Source: Cordia subcordata (lineage: Eukaryota > Streptophyta > Magnoliopsida > Boraginales > Cordiaceae). Taken from it: a stretch of DNA of 64,000 nt. How positions within the stretch are numbered: the first letter of the stretch is position 1; each line of letters begins with the position of its first letter. The stretch spans positions 9,619,501 to 9,683,500 of the forward strand of contig JAPTOF010000005.1 of the NCBI GenBank assembly GCA_028554755.1, written 5' to 3'. The notes beneath the pieces are model-generated. The model did no database searches and was not told the DNA's origin. It saw nothing but the letters and a program-made list of their open reading frames with translations. This document shows, piece after piece, positions 25,001 to 37,560 of the stretch. The position numbers and the translations under genes are program-made.

Positions 25001-28000
25001 CTCGGCACGGCTCGTTTTCTCTTGACTCTATCGGCTAGGATTTCATCCACCTCTCTGTCAAAGGAAGTAACAACGGCAGTTGGGGCACGACTTGATTCCC
25101 CTCTAGCCGGATCATCGAGGTTAGCGAAATACGGCTTCAAGAAACTCACGTGGAAGACAGGGTGGATTTTCAACTTTGGTGGCAGCTCCAATTGATAAGA
25201 AACTTTGCCTACCTTTTTGACCACCTTGAAAGGACCCTCATATTGGCGTACCAGCCCTTTATGTACTTTCCGAAGGGTCTTGAATTGAGAAGGGATAAGC
25301 TTCAGCATCACCATATCTCCTTCATTGTATTCCACCAGTCTTCGCTTCTTATCTGCCCACTTTTTCATCTTTTTGGCAGCACGTTCCAGTGTCGCTCTAG
25401 CCATGTCCCTTTCTTCTTGCAATTCTTTTGCAAACTCGTAGGCAGCTGGGGCGTTTCCTGTGTAGCCAAAATCAACCGTGTGGGGAGTCAACGGTTGACG
25501 GCCAGTGGCAATCTCGAAGGGACTTCGGCCAATGGACTCACTCCTTTGGAGGTTATAGGAGAATTGAGCCACATCCAAGAGCCTAACCCAATCCTTCTGG
25601 TTGGCACTCACATAGTGCCTTAGGTAGAGCTCAAGCAAAGCATTGACACGTTCTGTTTGCCCATCGGTTTGAGGATGGAAGCTGGTTGAGAAAGCCAAAT
25701 CAGAACCGAGGAGTTTGAACAACTCTGACCAGAACTTCCCGGTGAACCGAGGGTCTCTGTTGCTCACGATCATCTTCGGCACGCCCCACCATTTCACCAC
25801 ATATCTCATGAAAAGTTTGGCTGCTTCATGTGCGGTGACATCCGGTGAAGCAGGGATGAAGATAGCATACTTGGAAAGCCTGTCTACCACAACCAGGATG
25901 GTGCCACACCCTTCGGCCTTTGGCAACCAAGTAATGAAGTCCATCGTGACATGCTCAAATGGATGTTCTGGCACTGGCAGTGGTTGGAGAAGCCCTGCCG
26001 GGTGCTTCTGCTCAATTTTATCTTGTTGGCACACCAAGCAAGTTTTCACATAAGTCTCCACATCGTCACGCATCCTTGGCCAGTAGTAAGCATCTTCAAC
26101 TAAGGCCATGGTGCGATGCATGCCAGGATGTCCTGCCCATAGGGAATCATGGCACTCCTTCAAAATTTCTCGCCGCAAATTCCCCCATTTAGGCACATAC
26201 ACACGATCTCCTTTGGTGAGCAACAGATTGTCCTGCACCCAAAACCGTCGGGTCTTGCCTTCCTTGGCATAATTGATGAGTCCCTGGGCCATGGGATCAT
26301 GCTCCAGTCCTTCACGAATTTTATCCATCAGGGGGCTAGTTGGCCGGCTTATAGCAGCAAGCTCTGCCTTCCGGCTCAATGCATCGGCAACACGATTGTC
26401 TCTCCCTGGCTTGTATTCCATGGTGAAATCAAACTCTGCCAGGAACCCTTGCCACCGGGCTTGCTTGGGGGTCAGTTTCTTTTGCGTCTGGAAATAACTT
26501 GCAGCCACATTATCCGTCCTCACCACAAATTTGGTCCCAAGCAAATAATGACGCCATGTCCGAAGACAATGCACTACGGCAGTCATTTCTTTCTCGTGGA
26601 CAGAATATCGTCGCTCCGTCTCATTAAGCTTCCGGCTTTCATAAGCAATAGGGTGCTTATCTTGCATCAATACCCCTCCAATAGCAAAATCAGAAGCATC
26701 AGAATGTACCTCAAAAGGCCTGGTGAAGTCTGGCAAAGTAAGGACTGGCTCCTTGGAAACTGCCTGCTTCAAAGCTTCGAAGGCAGTCTAGCATGTTTCA
26801 CCCCATGCCCACGGCCGATTCTTCTTCAGCAAATTCGTCAATGGCGTTGCAATTGCTGAATATCCCCGAATGAACCGCCGATAATAATTTGCCAATCCAA
26901 GAAAGGATCTAAGTTGGGGCACTCCAACAGGTGGCTCCCAATCCTTGATTGCTTTCACCTTATCATCATCCATTCTAATTTTGCCTCTGGCCACAAGATG
27001 ACCAAGGAAGTGCACCTCTTCCTTGGCAAAGCTACATTTTTCTAGTTTAATGTATAACTCATGTTCCTTCAATTTCTGGAAGACCTGCCTCAAATGACAT
27101 ACATGCTCTTCCAAAGTAGAACTATACACAACCATATCATCCAAAGAAATCACAACAAATTTATCTAAGAACGGCAGGAACACTTTGTTCATGAGTGTGC
27201 AAAAGGTAGCAGGTGCATTTGTTAAACCAAAAGGCATCACAAGATATTCAAAAGCACCGTACCTAGTCACGCACGCCGTCTTAGGCTCATCACCCTCCGC
27301 AATTCGAACTTGCCAATACCCTGAGCGCAAGTCAATTTTGGAGAAGAACCTGGCACCTCCGAGTTGATCAAACAATTCCATAATAGGTGGAATAGGGTAC
27401 TTGTTCTTGATAGTGATTTTGTTCAGCGCCCGATAATCCACACACATCCGCAAAGAGCCATCACTCTTTTTCTGGAACAGCACCGGGGCACCAAATGGAG
27501 AACTGGATGGCCTGATCATTCCAGCATCGAGCAATTCTTGCAATTGCTTCTTGAGTTCGGCCAACTCTGTTTGGGCCATCCTGTAAGGAGCCATGGCAGG
27601 AGGCCTAGCAACTTCGACCAATTCAATCTTATGATCGATTTCCCGCTGCGGAGGCAGTTTTTTGGGCAATTCCTTGGGCATGATTTCCTGGAATTCCCTT
27701 AGAACTGCCTGGACTAATTGGGGCAGGCTGTTAAATTCCCCCTTGGGTCTGCCTTCTTGCTCCTTCAGGGCCACAAGGTACGTCTCCTCATGTCTCTTAA
27801 AGCCTTTAACGAGTTGCATAGCCGACAGGGTCTTGGTTTCTGTTTTGGCCCCTCTCTCCATATGCACCGTGCAAGGAGAAGAGCTTCCTGTCACCACAAT
27901 GGAGTTCCCAAATGGCACAAGTAAAGCACGCATCTCATCAAGCCATTCCAATCCCAACACCATGTCATAATCATCCAGGGGCACAATAGTGAAGTTAACG

Positions 28001-31000
28001 AGCCCTTGCCATTCCCCAATTCTGGTTCGGACACCTCGAGCAACTCCGACAATGGGAACGGCCCTGGAATTGGCTGCCTTGATCATCCCTGGTGTCTTGG
28101 TAATGATCAAGTCCAGCCTTTGCGCCACATCTGCCCGCAGGAAATTATTGGTGGCTCCTGTGTCTACCAAGGCTTTAAATGGTTGGCCTTTGATCTTGGT
28201 AGTCACATAAAGAGAACCCTTATGTGATTCCAGTGGTTTCTTCACTTCTGCCTTAACTACATTGAGAAACCGGATTGACCCCATTTGCGTTTGTTGCTCC
28301 TCACAAGGTTGGCATTCTTGTTGCTTGATCAAAGAAGCCATTTTCCCCCTTTGAGGACACTCGGCAATCCGATGATCCTTGCTCCCACATAGAAAGCATT
28401 CATACACCTTTGGTTTGGCTTGATTGCCTCCCCATTTCCCACTATTGCCTCTCTGGTCTTTGCTCTTCGGTTGAGGGGGTTTCTGCTGGACTGCCTTAGA
28501 GTTGGAAGAAGATGCAAGGGCTTTAGCTTTGTCCCCGTCTCCCCCACTCTTTCCCTTGTCAGGGACTTGTCCCTTTGGCCTAGGCTGATCTCCTCGCTTC
28601 GAAAATTCAATAAGGCTCTCGGCAACAACTATGGTGAAGGCAAGGTCTTGGACCCCACATCTTTGCAACTCTTGCCTCGCCCATGATTGTAATCCATCGA
28701 GAAAAGAAAACAATGCATCTTTGTCGGATAAATCAGGGATTTCAAGCATTACCTCTTGAAATTCCTTCACATATTCCCGGACATTGCCCTTGTGCTGCAG
28801 CCGACGCAACCGACCACGGGCCTCGTACTCTACATTTTCCGGATAGAACTGCCTCTTGATTTCCCTCTTGAAGTCATCCCACGTTGCCAACATACAAGTG
28901 CCTCGTTCAACATCAGCAACTCGACGTCTCCACCACAACATAGCAACGTCGGTCAAATTTAGAGGGGCAGCACGCAACTTAGAGGCATCATCCACCAAAT
29001 TAGAGGCTGCAAAATATTGCTCCAAGTTCCAGAGAAAATTCTCAGGCTCCCTGGCATTTCTGTTGCCTAAGAATGTTTGAGGTCTGGGCACATCAAGCTT
29101 AAGAGCTTGGGAGATGGCGGGAGTACCACCACTACTCACTGCCGCCTTCCACAAAGAAAGATCACCTTTGAGCACCTCCATTTCAACTCTCAAACCCTCA
29201 AGGGACTTGTTGATGTTGTTCTTGAAGGTTTCAATACTCTCCTTCATAACATCTCCGAAAGAGTTGAGAGTAGCCAGCAACTCTCCCTGTAATTCTCCCC
29301 GTCCCTTCTCTAGCTCTTCGACACGAGTAGCTAGATGGGCCTCGACATCAGTTTCCAAGCTCCGTAGTCGAGGGACAAGGTCGTCTAGCACCTCTGAGTT
29401 CTCTAGTGTGGCCCGTTCCACACGTCCGAGACGATTTTCAAGAGAGTTCAACTAATCTCTTGACTCGGACCTGGAGGTTTTTCCACCCTTCCTCGCAGGT
29501 CTCTCAGCAGCTATATGGGTACTAGCATCACCTTCCTCACCAGCCATAATATCAAGCCGACAGTAATGAAACCAACACACAAAGCCACAAGCTGAATGCA
29601 CCAAAGACCAGAGTAGAGCCAAGCAAACTTGGCTCTGATACCAACTGTCACGGGATCAGAGTTTGAGTATGGAAAAACTCTATCACCGTGCGGCGCTTGG
29701 CCAAGCAAAGGCCGACCAAGCTCGCCTGAGGTTATCAGAGATCAGCAACGAGAATGGGAGTGTTGGAAGCCAAGCACGAGCTCAACACTTCACCAAGAAA
29801 AGGCCCACGAAAATAGTGTTGGACGAGCAGCCACCGAACCAACAAAGCAGGAACAGTAAATGGAGGCTGCACCTTAGTTACCAGGCACAATTAATATGAT
29901 TTGCAAGCTTGGAGAATGCTAGAAAAGGGGCAGAGAAGAGCTGGGCGAGAATATCACTATATTCCTTTTTTAGAGAGTTTTCTTTACAATGGTGTATAGA
30001 GCTTCTTGCTCTCTCTCTATCTATCTCCCTCTACCAATATCAATGTACAATGCCAATATATAAGATATTTTACAAGATAGCTGCTGGTTTTCCCTCCAAT
30101 TTTCCTGGACAGCAGCAGCAACAGGCACGTCTCTGACAGCAGGCTAAGGCATGGGCCAGGTATGGGCAAGGTATGGCAGGAGCCAACTACTTTCCCTCCA
30201 AAAGTCAAACACCAACTCCTTCTAGAAGGCTGCTAGAAATGGGCCCGCACTCCAGCCACGAGATAAGCCACAAAAGGGGCAATGCAAGCCCAAAAGTTTG
30301 GCCAACTTAGGCCCAAAAACCATGGCATCATCTTGGCAAGGCAGAAATTGAAGAGCCAAAATGTGCCAAGCGTTACATCTGTCAGTTATTCACATGATGC
30401 GTATAACATCACTATAGATGAAAGAGAAAGATCTCATCCAATACAAGAAAGGGGACTGCAGGACTAGGTATAAGGGGATTAGGGGCGAAGAGATTAAAGG
30501 CCAGTTCAGTTGTCCATTTTGAAAAGCCAACCTGACTTCTATAAGTCCATCTTAAAGAAAAGAAAAGTGTGTCTAGTTGTACATCTTAAAACTTCATTTA
30601 AACCCAAAGTGATCTGAGTTTTGGCCTTAAAAAGAGAAGTTAAACTTTTTTACTTCTCCTTTGCCATTCTCACGGGGAAGTTTTTACAAACTTTAAGGAC
30701 AAAAGTATCCTTAATAATTTTACGATATCCAATGCCCTGCCCCTTCTTTGTTCTTCCTCCCCAATTGTCTTAGTATTTTACAACATTTATTTCAATTTTT
30801 ATTTTTTATATTCTTTGAATAAAAATTATAATTTCTTTACGATTTTTTCCAAAAAAGTGGAAATATAAAAAAAGAAAATCCTGGAAAGCAAAAAATAGTT
30901 AAATGTTATTAGTATCAGAATGCCTTTTTAGTAATTAAAAAACCAACAGCTGTTTTCAATCATCAAGTCAAACACCATCTTATTTGGTAAAGTGCTTTTC

Positions 31001-34000
31001 ACGTAAAAATGACCAAATACATTCCCGTTTCCACTAAAAGTTTATTTAGCAAAAAGTCCATTTCTAAAAGACTTTTTTCAGAAAACTACACTTTTAGAGT
31101 TTAGACTGAAAGTCAAACTGACCCTAACTCATAAGAGAAATTACAAAGCAACTTAATCAAAAATATATTTGGTTGGCTATACCTTTATGTCAGCCAAAGC
31201 TTGTGAAATTGGCTCCTTTGAATTCAAGTAAGCAAAAGAGCATATGGAACCACATAAGGTAAGAACACCAACGACCTCTTTTTGGCTGCATGCTTCACAA
31301 CAGGGAGAAAGAAACAAAGAGAAGATCAGTAACATAAATTTTGCCATAAACCAGCCCAATCAACTCTAAAGAAAACGAAGAAGCTGACAGTGGTTTTAGA
31401 AGAAAGCATACACACACACCTTCCATATATTTGTCTTGCATGAAAGGTAAAAGAAATTCAACGCTGTGTAAATTGTCGGATGAACACTGCTCATCATCAA
31501 TCACCTGTATGATAGAGAATGGAGAGAAAAATTCTCAAAAGAGCCCATAGAATACACAAGTCTGTTTAAGAACAATAAGCATTCCGTCACTTGTAGGCCA
31601 ACTAGGTAGGAGGTACCCAAATGACCCCCAAGTGTGAGGGCTAAAACAAGGTCTATGCCGATTTGAAGCAAGGTGCAGGAGAAGTTCAATTAATTCGGGA
31701 TATAATCATAGTTATTAATAGTGTACAATTCACCTATTCCGCCGTAAGATTCGTTCCAATTTAGGAGTAGAATGATTTCAATAAGCATGTGAATCGAAGA
31801 TGTACATGAACTGCAACTGAATCACGCTGAACAACTGATCAGCAGTTCCATACTATTTAGTTCTATGTTGCATGTGGATCAGGTCATACCTATTTCGCCA
31901 AATCAAAAACACCCCTACACCAAACACCTCTTGTTGCATTGCCAGCCAACATCCTTGACGAAGATGAATTGTGATGGGGCTGATTGTTGTTTTTGATCAT
32001 TTTTTCCCTTGACGTTCATGATCTTATGATGACCTTCTTGTCTAACTACTTTACATTTGTGATGATACCATTCTAAAGGCATGACGAAAGGTCACTGGAT
32101 TGCAACTATTCACAACTTAATATGATTCACTATTTAGAAAAATGAGAATTCTATTCGCAATAAAATTCATGATTTGACAACTGAGGATGTATCCACAAGA
32201 TGTTAGCATCATCATTTTTAAAAAAATATACCCCAGAAAATTAAGTAAGTATGCACAAGGCATGGCAATCATAAGTTCGACATAAAGCATATATGCATCA
32301 GAAGTGTGTCTAATTCCAGTGATTGAACAGACTCCCAAAACTTCACTCCTTTTTTCACTTCTATTCAGTTTGCAATTTATTGAGGCATATACACTTATTT
32401 TAGAGAACAAAAAAAGAAAACTTTGTATAACATGTGACTAGTGAAGGCATTCTTTTCTCCCTTTTCGAAAAGCCAAGAGGGAGCAGACATATATTTGGCA
32501 ATAGGACTATTACTGAGTCTTATCTACAAATTTCAGCTTTGCACGTGCAGAAAGGTCAAGTGTCATAGATGAAATAATCAAGGTAGTCTACTGAAATTTC
32601 CACATTGAAGTGTGCCTCACCAATTTCCCATCAATCAAAGCTTTTGCACTTTTGAGCTCTTTGGCATGGTTTGAGATTCCAGAGCGAAGAATGTCGGATA
32701 ATCTTCTGGCATCTGATCCATTTTCACGGCATACTGGCAATCTGGGAACATATTAGCTAATTAAGTGAAAAATGCCTCTTCAATGGGCAGGGTTCCTAAC
32801 TACATGATGTAAGAAAGTTGGCCAGATTTTCTCAAGGATAAAATTATCATGGTAGAAGGTAAAGGTTTTCCTAATTGTGTCAAAGCATAGAAGTATAGAC
32901 AGATGACAACCAACAAAATTTTTTACCTTAGATCAATGTTGTATGTACATCTAAATGTCTGAAGTGCCGTTAAGACTTTTCCCATTTTAAAATCACAAGG
33001 TCGTAGATTGCTTGATGTAATATTTGTAGCCAGTGAGCAAGTACGACAGGCCCACCTGAAAACATTTACCCAATATAGGAATGATACTGAGATTAGAAAA
33101 TACAAAAATAATAGGAATAGTGGATTAGAAAATACAAAAATAATACGAATAGTCAAGTTGTGCTTCTAGTTTTTATTTAGGGCTTGATTGGATTGACTTT
33201 TTTTAAAAAGCACTTTCTACATAACTTTAGATAAAAGTGCTTTTTGGAAAAGCTCAAATTTCTGGCTTCTGGAAAAAGCTAAATTTGAGTTTTTTAAAAA
33301 GTTTCCACATTTTCTTTGAGAGCTAACTCAAATTCTTATTGCAAAATTAAGGTGCTTTTTTCACACCCCCGGGGGGGGGGGGGTTGGAATGGGTGCTTTT
33401 TGTGGAAAAAGCCGATCCAAACGGGCCCTTAGATAAGAAAATTTGTTCCTTGTACAATGTTACCTCCTAGGACTATAACTAATATGAATGAGTAGTCTAT
33501 CATCCCAATTAGACTCCAAGAAGGGGGCTGCTTCTGCAACTGCCTTTACTGTCTGTGATTCAAATAGCAGTAGGACATTAATTAAGAGTCATCAGTAATA
33601 TCCCCCAGCAATAATTGAATAATTATAACATAACTAAAAAGCGTAAAAGACATTGAAATGAAGTTTTAGTGGCCATAGCAACCGCTATTGCTGCAGGCCT
33701 GCACATTGCTAACTTTTTCGGCAGTATAGTTGTTCCAAAATAATGTAGGTTCCATGTTTGAGCCTTTCAAGTAATTGAACTCGATTGATCACATCAAAAT
33801 GCAATAAAGTAAGATTATTTTGGTCTCTGGTTTTATGATAATCCAGCTGAGTGTTGTCCCATAACAAGAAATATCAAAAGCAGAGAAGATTTGCAGACAT
33901 GAGACAGAATGCCTAAAATGTTTGAAATCTAATACATGCATCAAAAGAAAATCCATCTCTGCAACCTCCCGCTCGAAACATCATAGGCAAAGAAACAAAA

Positions 34001-35822
34001 AGACCTGGCAAAGTATTAGCGTTGAATTCTTGAATGAGGTCTCGCTCAACCACACATATATGCCAACCACCTTCATGCCACCCAATAGCATTCTTGAGAC
34101 CTGATATAAAATTGCACAAACTATTTCATCAATTTCAAGTAGAATCATTATGGCTCATCATATATCTACTATACATGAGATGGCATTGATATCAAGTTAT
34201 GACATGGCAAATACAGTTAACATATGACAGTAGCCATGGGATTATCATCCAAATCGGCTCAATCAATGTTTAGCAACAAGTCATGGCAGTTCTCCTTCAC
34301 TTTCAATCACACATAGAATGTGCAACACAGATTAAGGCCGGCTACTATCTGAACTAGCAGGCGAAAATGAGACCAACATATGATGTATAATAAGCCATGT
34401 ATGGATAAAAAAGTCAAAAAAAAACCCAGAAGATCATAACTAATGTATCCAAACCAAAAGATCATAACTAATGTATCCAAACCAAAAGATCATAACTAAT
34501 GTATCCCAACCAGAAGACCATGACTAATTTATCCAAAAAATTAGGGACCATTTGATAAAACTGAAAACTGAATGCAAATCTTAAGACTGAATCTTATAAG
34601 TCATTAAAGAGTTTAACGAGTGAATTCTACATGCTGGATTTTTCTTTTGAGCTCAACCTTATATCATCTTAGCATTCTTCATACTATAAGTATACTCTAC
34701 ATGATAATAGGAAGAATCTTTGTACTCTTTATATGTATATATATACACACACGCTAGAAAGCATGTGTATTTTACTTAATCAGTTGCCTGGAGAACTCCA
34801 AAGCTAGCATTATCTTAAGACTAATAATATTTCTTTTTCATTCAATAAGACTAATAATATTCCAAAGACTGACCACAATGTGCATAACCAACAACGTACA
34901 TAGTTAAGTTGCTACACTACTTAGAACCATCAAATGATCTCTATAATTGATTTTTTGCCTCCATTTTTCTAAGTCGATCCTTAAACAAACAATTGAACAT
35001 TTTCAACTAACAACAATAATTAATCCGCCACCAACCTCCCACTTAAAATCAATAGCCAATGGAACAGAAAAATCTCTGACCTCGAAAACAAGAATTTAAG
35101 CCACTTTTACCACACTACATTAGATTCGTTTACTATTTCCAATTCCTCAAGTAGAAGTAAAAATCAAATCTTGCACAACAAAATTACAATACGGATAAAA
35201 TTCACACTAATGCACATATTGTATATCTCCCTATCACTAACTTATCAACCATTTTAAAGCAACTCAAATTATTCCTTAAATATTTGCTTCTTTTACGATC
35301 TCCAGACTCCAATCCTTCAATTAAATATCAAATTCAAATCTCACAAAATATAATTATAAAATTCAAAAAAAAAAGAATATTACAAAACAAACATACAACA
35401 CAGGAAATGTAATTAGTTGATGAACCTGTCGAGCGTGTTCGGCGACCCAATCCTTGTCAATGAACAAAACCGAAGAATCGGCTTGAGCCGGCTTCCCTTT
35501 GGGTCCTTTCTTCCTATCATCTTTGACGCCTTCGATCAGCGAACAAGCCTGCTCACCGGCGTCGTTCGGCGGCGTCGGAATCAAATCGAATACGAAGCCG
35601 CGGTCTAGGCTCTTGCTTAGTTTGCCGATTACTAACCCTACCTGCAAAAGAAATTCATAAATTTAATCCAAAAAAAAAAGAAAATTTATTAATTTTTCTA
35701 TTTGTGTGTGTATATGTGTGTTTATATATATAGATGAGAACCTGAGAAGGGAGAGCGGATTGGCTGAGACGATCTTCGGCTGGTTTGAGCTGTGTTTCTT
35801 CGCCGATCACGGCTTTCACCAT
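22082..35822 (-). CDS. ODR4: ODR4 homologue (tail-anchored ER-type protein)
   Basis: Eleven exons on the minus strand: 35742-35822, 35426-35641, 34005-34100, 33474-33552 extended to 33464-33552, 32927-33055, 32621-32741, 31420-31504, 31183-31292, 23640-23788, 23111-23207, 22082-22387 (exon 4 is 33464-33552). All junctions keep phase and give 492 aa. Recognised plant ODR4 blocks are the start [12 protein letters not shown], then [55 protein letters not shown], the [10 protein letters not shown] block, [17 protein letters not shown] and [13 protein letters not shown] single hydrophobic segment at about residues 468-489 is followed by only three residues, so the protein is tail-anchored. In animals ODR-4 helps odorant receptors leave the ER and partners the UFM1 protease UFSP2; the plant role is not established. 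Intron 8 (23789-31182) contains a complete LTR retrotransposon in the same orientation, yet flanking splice sites are intact. Confidence 0.93.
24118..24850 (-). repeat. 3' LTR of the chromovirus
   Basis: 733 bp, reading TGTAACGC to GTGACA in element orientation (TG...CA). It is one base longer than the other LTR because of a GA/G difference near 24624. The outer edge abuts TCTG of the target site. Confidence 0.95.
24851..24862 (-). other. Polypurine tract
   Basis: Minus-strand AGTGGGGGAGGG directly precedes the 3' LTR, the expected plus-strand DNA primer. It begins immediately after the gag-pol stop codon (TAA at 24862-24864). Confidence 0.9.
24862..29547 (-). pseudogene. gag-pol of the chromovirus, broken by two TAG codons
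   Basis: One continuous frame begins at an ATG at 29547 (MAGEEGD) and ends at a TAA at 24862, 1562 codons. It is interrupted by in-frame TAG at 29452-29454 (about codon 32) and 26788-26790; both sit where glutamine (CAG) would fit, consistent with C-to-T change. Domain order: coiled-coil N-terminus, gag, a CCHC knuckle ([14 protein letters not shown]), aspartic protease ([11 protein letters not shown]), reverse transcriptase (active-site region [11 protein letters not shown], where the usual YxDD tyrosine is serine), RNase H ([10 protein letters not shown]), integrase zinc finger (HPGMHR...CLVCQQDK), DDE core ([15 protein letters not shown], usually [16 protein letters not shown]) and a C-terminal chromodomain ([17 protein letters not shown]). 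The chromodomain would target histone marks. Without readthrough only the fragments between stops could be made. Confidence 0.93.
29632..29643 (-). other. Primer binding site, tRNA-iMet type
   Basis: Minus-strand TGGTATCAGAGC, the standard complement of the initiator tRNA-Met 3' end, lies two bases inside the 5' LTR. Confidence 0.93.
29646..30377 (-). repeat. 5' LTR of the chromovirus
   Basis: 732 bp, about 98.8 percent identical to the 3' LTR by hand comparison. Its outer edge abuts TCTG at 30378-30381. Element transcription would start here and run in the same direction as ODR4. Confidence 0.95.
30498..31126. mobile_element. Possible MITE beside the retrotransposon in ODR4 intron 8
   Basis: Left edge GGCCAGTTCAGTTGTCC and right edge GAAAGTCAAACTGACCC form approximate inverted repeats around about 600 bp of non-coding AT-rich DNA. 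No target duplication was resolved. The element would lie between the LTR element and exon 8. Confidence 0.35.
33177..33432. mobile_element. MITE in ODR4 intron 4, with a C/G homopolymer
   Basis: Ends TAGGGCTTGATTGGATTGACTTTTT and AAAAAGCCGATCCAAACGGGCCCTTA are imperfect terminal inverted repeats. The inside has further AAAGTGCTTTTT palindromes, and a CCCCC run followed by about 13 G lies at 33366-33384. The element abuts exon 4 closely (about 30 bp from its donor at 33463) and exon 5 lies about 120 bp away. Confidence 0.6.
34431..34541. repeat. Four-copy 28-bp minisatellite in ODR4 intron 2
   Basis: Unit AGATCATAACTAATGTATCC plus AAACCAAA. The first three units are nearly identical and the fourth is diverged (AGACCATGACTAATTTATCC). 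It lies well away from both splice sites. Confidence 0.9.
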
Positions 35823-36270
35823 TTTGTTCGTCACAGTCGCGTGACTGTTATTCTTTTTCCTCCGAGAGAGGTGTATGTAGTGTAAGTCAGCTGACAGTTG
35901 AGTTGACTTTCTCTTAACATGCACGCAAGCTGACGAGCTCGGCCCAAATCACAAGCCCATGATTGATAGCCCAGGGGGATGAAGTTTTTCCAAACCCCAG
36001 CCTATTTAATGAGTGTAGTAACAAAATGATCAACTCTAATTGGGCTTACTTGTTTAGACGCCTATCGCTGTCCAAACATTATAATGGTGGGTCTTGAATT
36101 GTTGACTATGGAGATTGCGCAAGTCTTGAATCCCTTTGAAAAATCCTATGGAATTTTCAATTCAATAAGTTTTCATTTTAGTTCTAGATATAAGTTTTTT
36201 TTTTTCAATGATTTTCATAAAACAAAACAAAGGAAGAGATACGATCATCCAATTCCCTCAGGGAATTGAT
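35823..36270 (-). promoter_or_regulatory. Presumed leader and promoter region of the ODR4 homologue
   Basis: Immediately upstream of the ODR4 start. The first 60-100 bp on the minus strand are purine/pyrimidine mixed and probably 5' UTR. No unambiguous TATA box was fixed. No other gene is seen here. Confidence 0.35.
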
Positions 36271-36279
36271 CTTTGAGCT

Positions 36280-36605
36280 GTAATACATTTAAGGGGTCAG
36301 GAACAATTCCAACCCAATTAACAGCCAAAAAGCCAAGGCACATCCTCTTTGCAATTCAGTCCGCAGATCAATTTGCCATTCTCTTGAAATTGAATCCCAT
36401 CAATTTCAGGAGCAATCTTTTGAATATCCTCTATAACAGGGACAACGTCCATGGTTTGATGCTCTCAAGCGAGGTGATCAACTATAAAATGACATCGGCA
36501 TCATTCTCAAATATGATGTTGGTTAGGTTCATCCTTTTCGCGAAAGGCAAGTATCTTAGATTGCTATTAGTCCTGCTTTCTCGGCACTATGATAGTAGAG
36601 CGTGC
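36280..36605 (-). pseudogene. Degenerate RNase H-like relic (non-LTR retroelement type)
   Basis: Minus-strand fragments read MNLTNIIFENDADVIL, then SLESIKPWT and, in another frame, FNFKRMANWSADCIAKRMCLG. Together they resemble the end of the plant RVT_3/RNase H domain found in LINE-type retroelements and their derivatives. Stops and at least one frameshift are present. There is no flanking RT and no poly-A boundary, so this is a small old fragment. Confidence 0.5.
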
Positions 36606-37560
36606 TAGCATGCCCATTAATAATTAAACGCCAAAAGACATAAAGGGCTATAGGAAGAAATATTTTGCATCTTCTAAGAAAGAAAATCTATAAACATTTG
36701 CAATAGAAGAATAGAAATGTCACTAATAGTACTTGTATCAAAATTTATATCTGAACTATTTTTCCCATTAATAATTAAACGCCAAAAGACATAGAGGGGT
36801 TTAGGGAGAAAAATGTGGAGAGAATCATAGAATTTAAATTCTATTGATTTTTCTGTACAGTAGTACCTCACTCCCTCAAAAACCTCCCTTTAAAACCTTC
36901 TAATTACACAAGCACTAAGTCATAATAAACCTTCTTTTTTTAATAAGAAAAATTTAGCTAGCGGAACTCGATCATTAGAATAATCCATAGAGCCTGGCCA
37001 CAAACTAGCAAACATTAGATGTGTAGCATGTCCCCTATACTCAAAGCACCAAGTAAGTCGATTACACTTAGCTAAGACAGGAGACTAGGTCAAACATGAG
37101 TCATGAGTTACATTCAATCTCAACTCTTATCGTTGGAGCATCCTTAAAAAACTAATTACATAGACTTTAACATCAAGTTTTATGTTTATCCATACTCAAA
37201 CTCTTTTGTCTTTTATCTTTTATCTTTGTATTCTTTTTGATGAAGTCCTCTATCTATATTATTTCTTTTAGACTTGTTCATGTTATCACTTCATAGTCCG
37301 AGGTCAATGTTCCCTAATATATTTCACAAAAATTTTCATTTTTCAAACAACAAAAAGAAGGGGAAAAAAAACCTAACTTTAGCGCTTAATCCTAACGGTC
37401 AATTCAACCATTTTTTTCTACATATATAATCCGGCTAATTTAAACAATTGAAAAAATCTTTCCACGATAACTCTCTCCTTGAAAATCCTCTACCAATTCA
37501 AGATTAGTTTCTTCTTCCTCCAAAACCCTCGGTATCAAAACAATTTCTTTTCAAGAAAGT
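36606..37560. repeat. Spacer with a 40-bp direct repeat
   Basis: The phrase CCCATTAATAATTAAACGCC, continuing AAAAGACATA, occurs at about 36611 and again at about 36764 with few differences. Otherwise there is AT-rich sequence with no supported gene. Confidence 0.5.

Larger units (their letters stand above)
24118..30377 (-). mobile_element. Ty3/gypsy chromovirus LTR retrotransposon in ODR4 intron 8
   Basis: A structurally complete 6260-bp element: two 732/733-bp LTRs, a tRNA-iMet primer binding site beside the 5' LTR, a gag-pol frame, and a polypurine tract against the 3' LTR. Flanking plus-strand TCTG is found at 24114-24117 and 30378-30381; the duplication can be read as the usual 5 bp (TCTGT) if the terminal LTR base is shared. 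By hand count the LTRs differ at 9 substitutions (8 transitions) and one 1-bp indel, about 1.2 percent, so insertion is recent. A C-terminal chromodomain places it among chromoviruses; Galadriel-like affinity is a guess. Two in-frame TAG codons break gag-pol, so it is probably non-autonomous now. Confidence 0.96.

Noticed and set aside
25150..29455. Plus-strand open frames opposite the retrotransposon
   Set aside because: They are antisense shadows of gag-pol with no family similarity.
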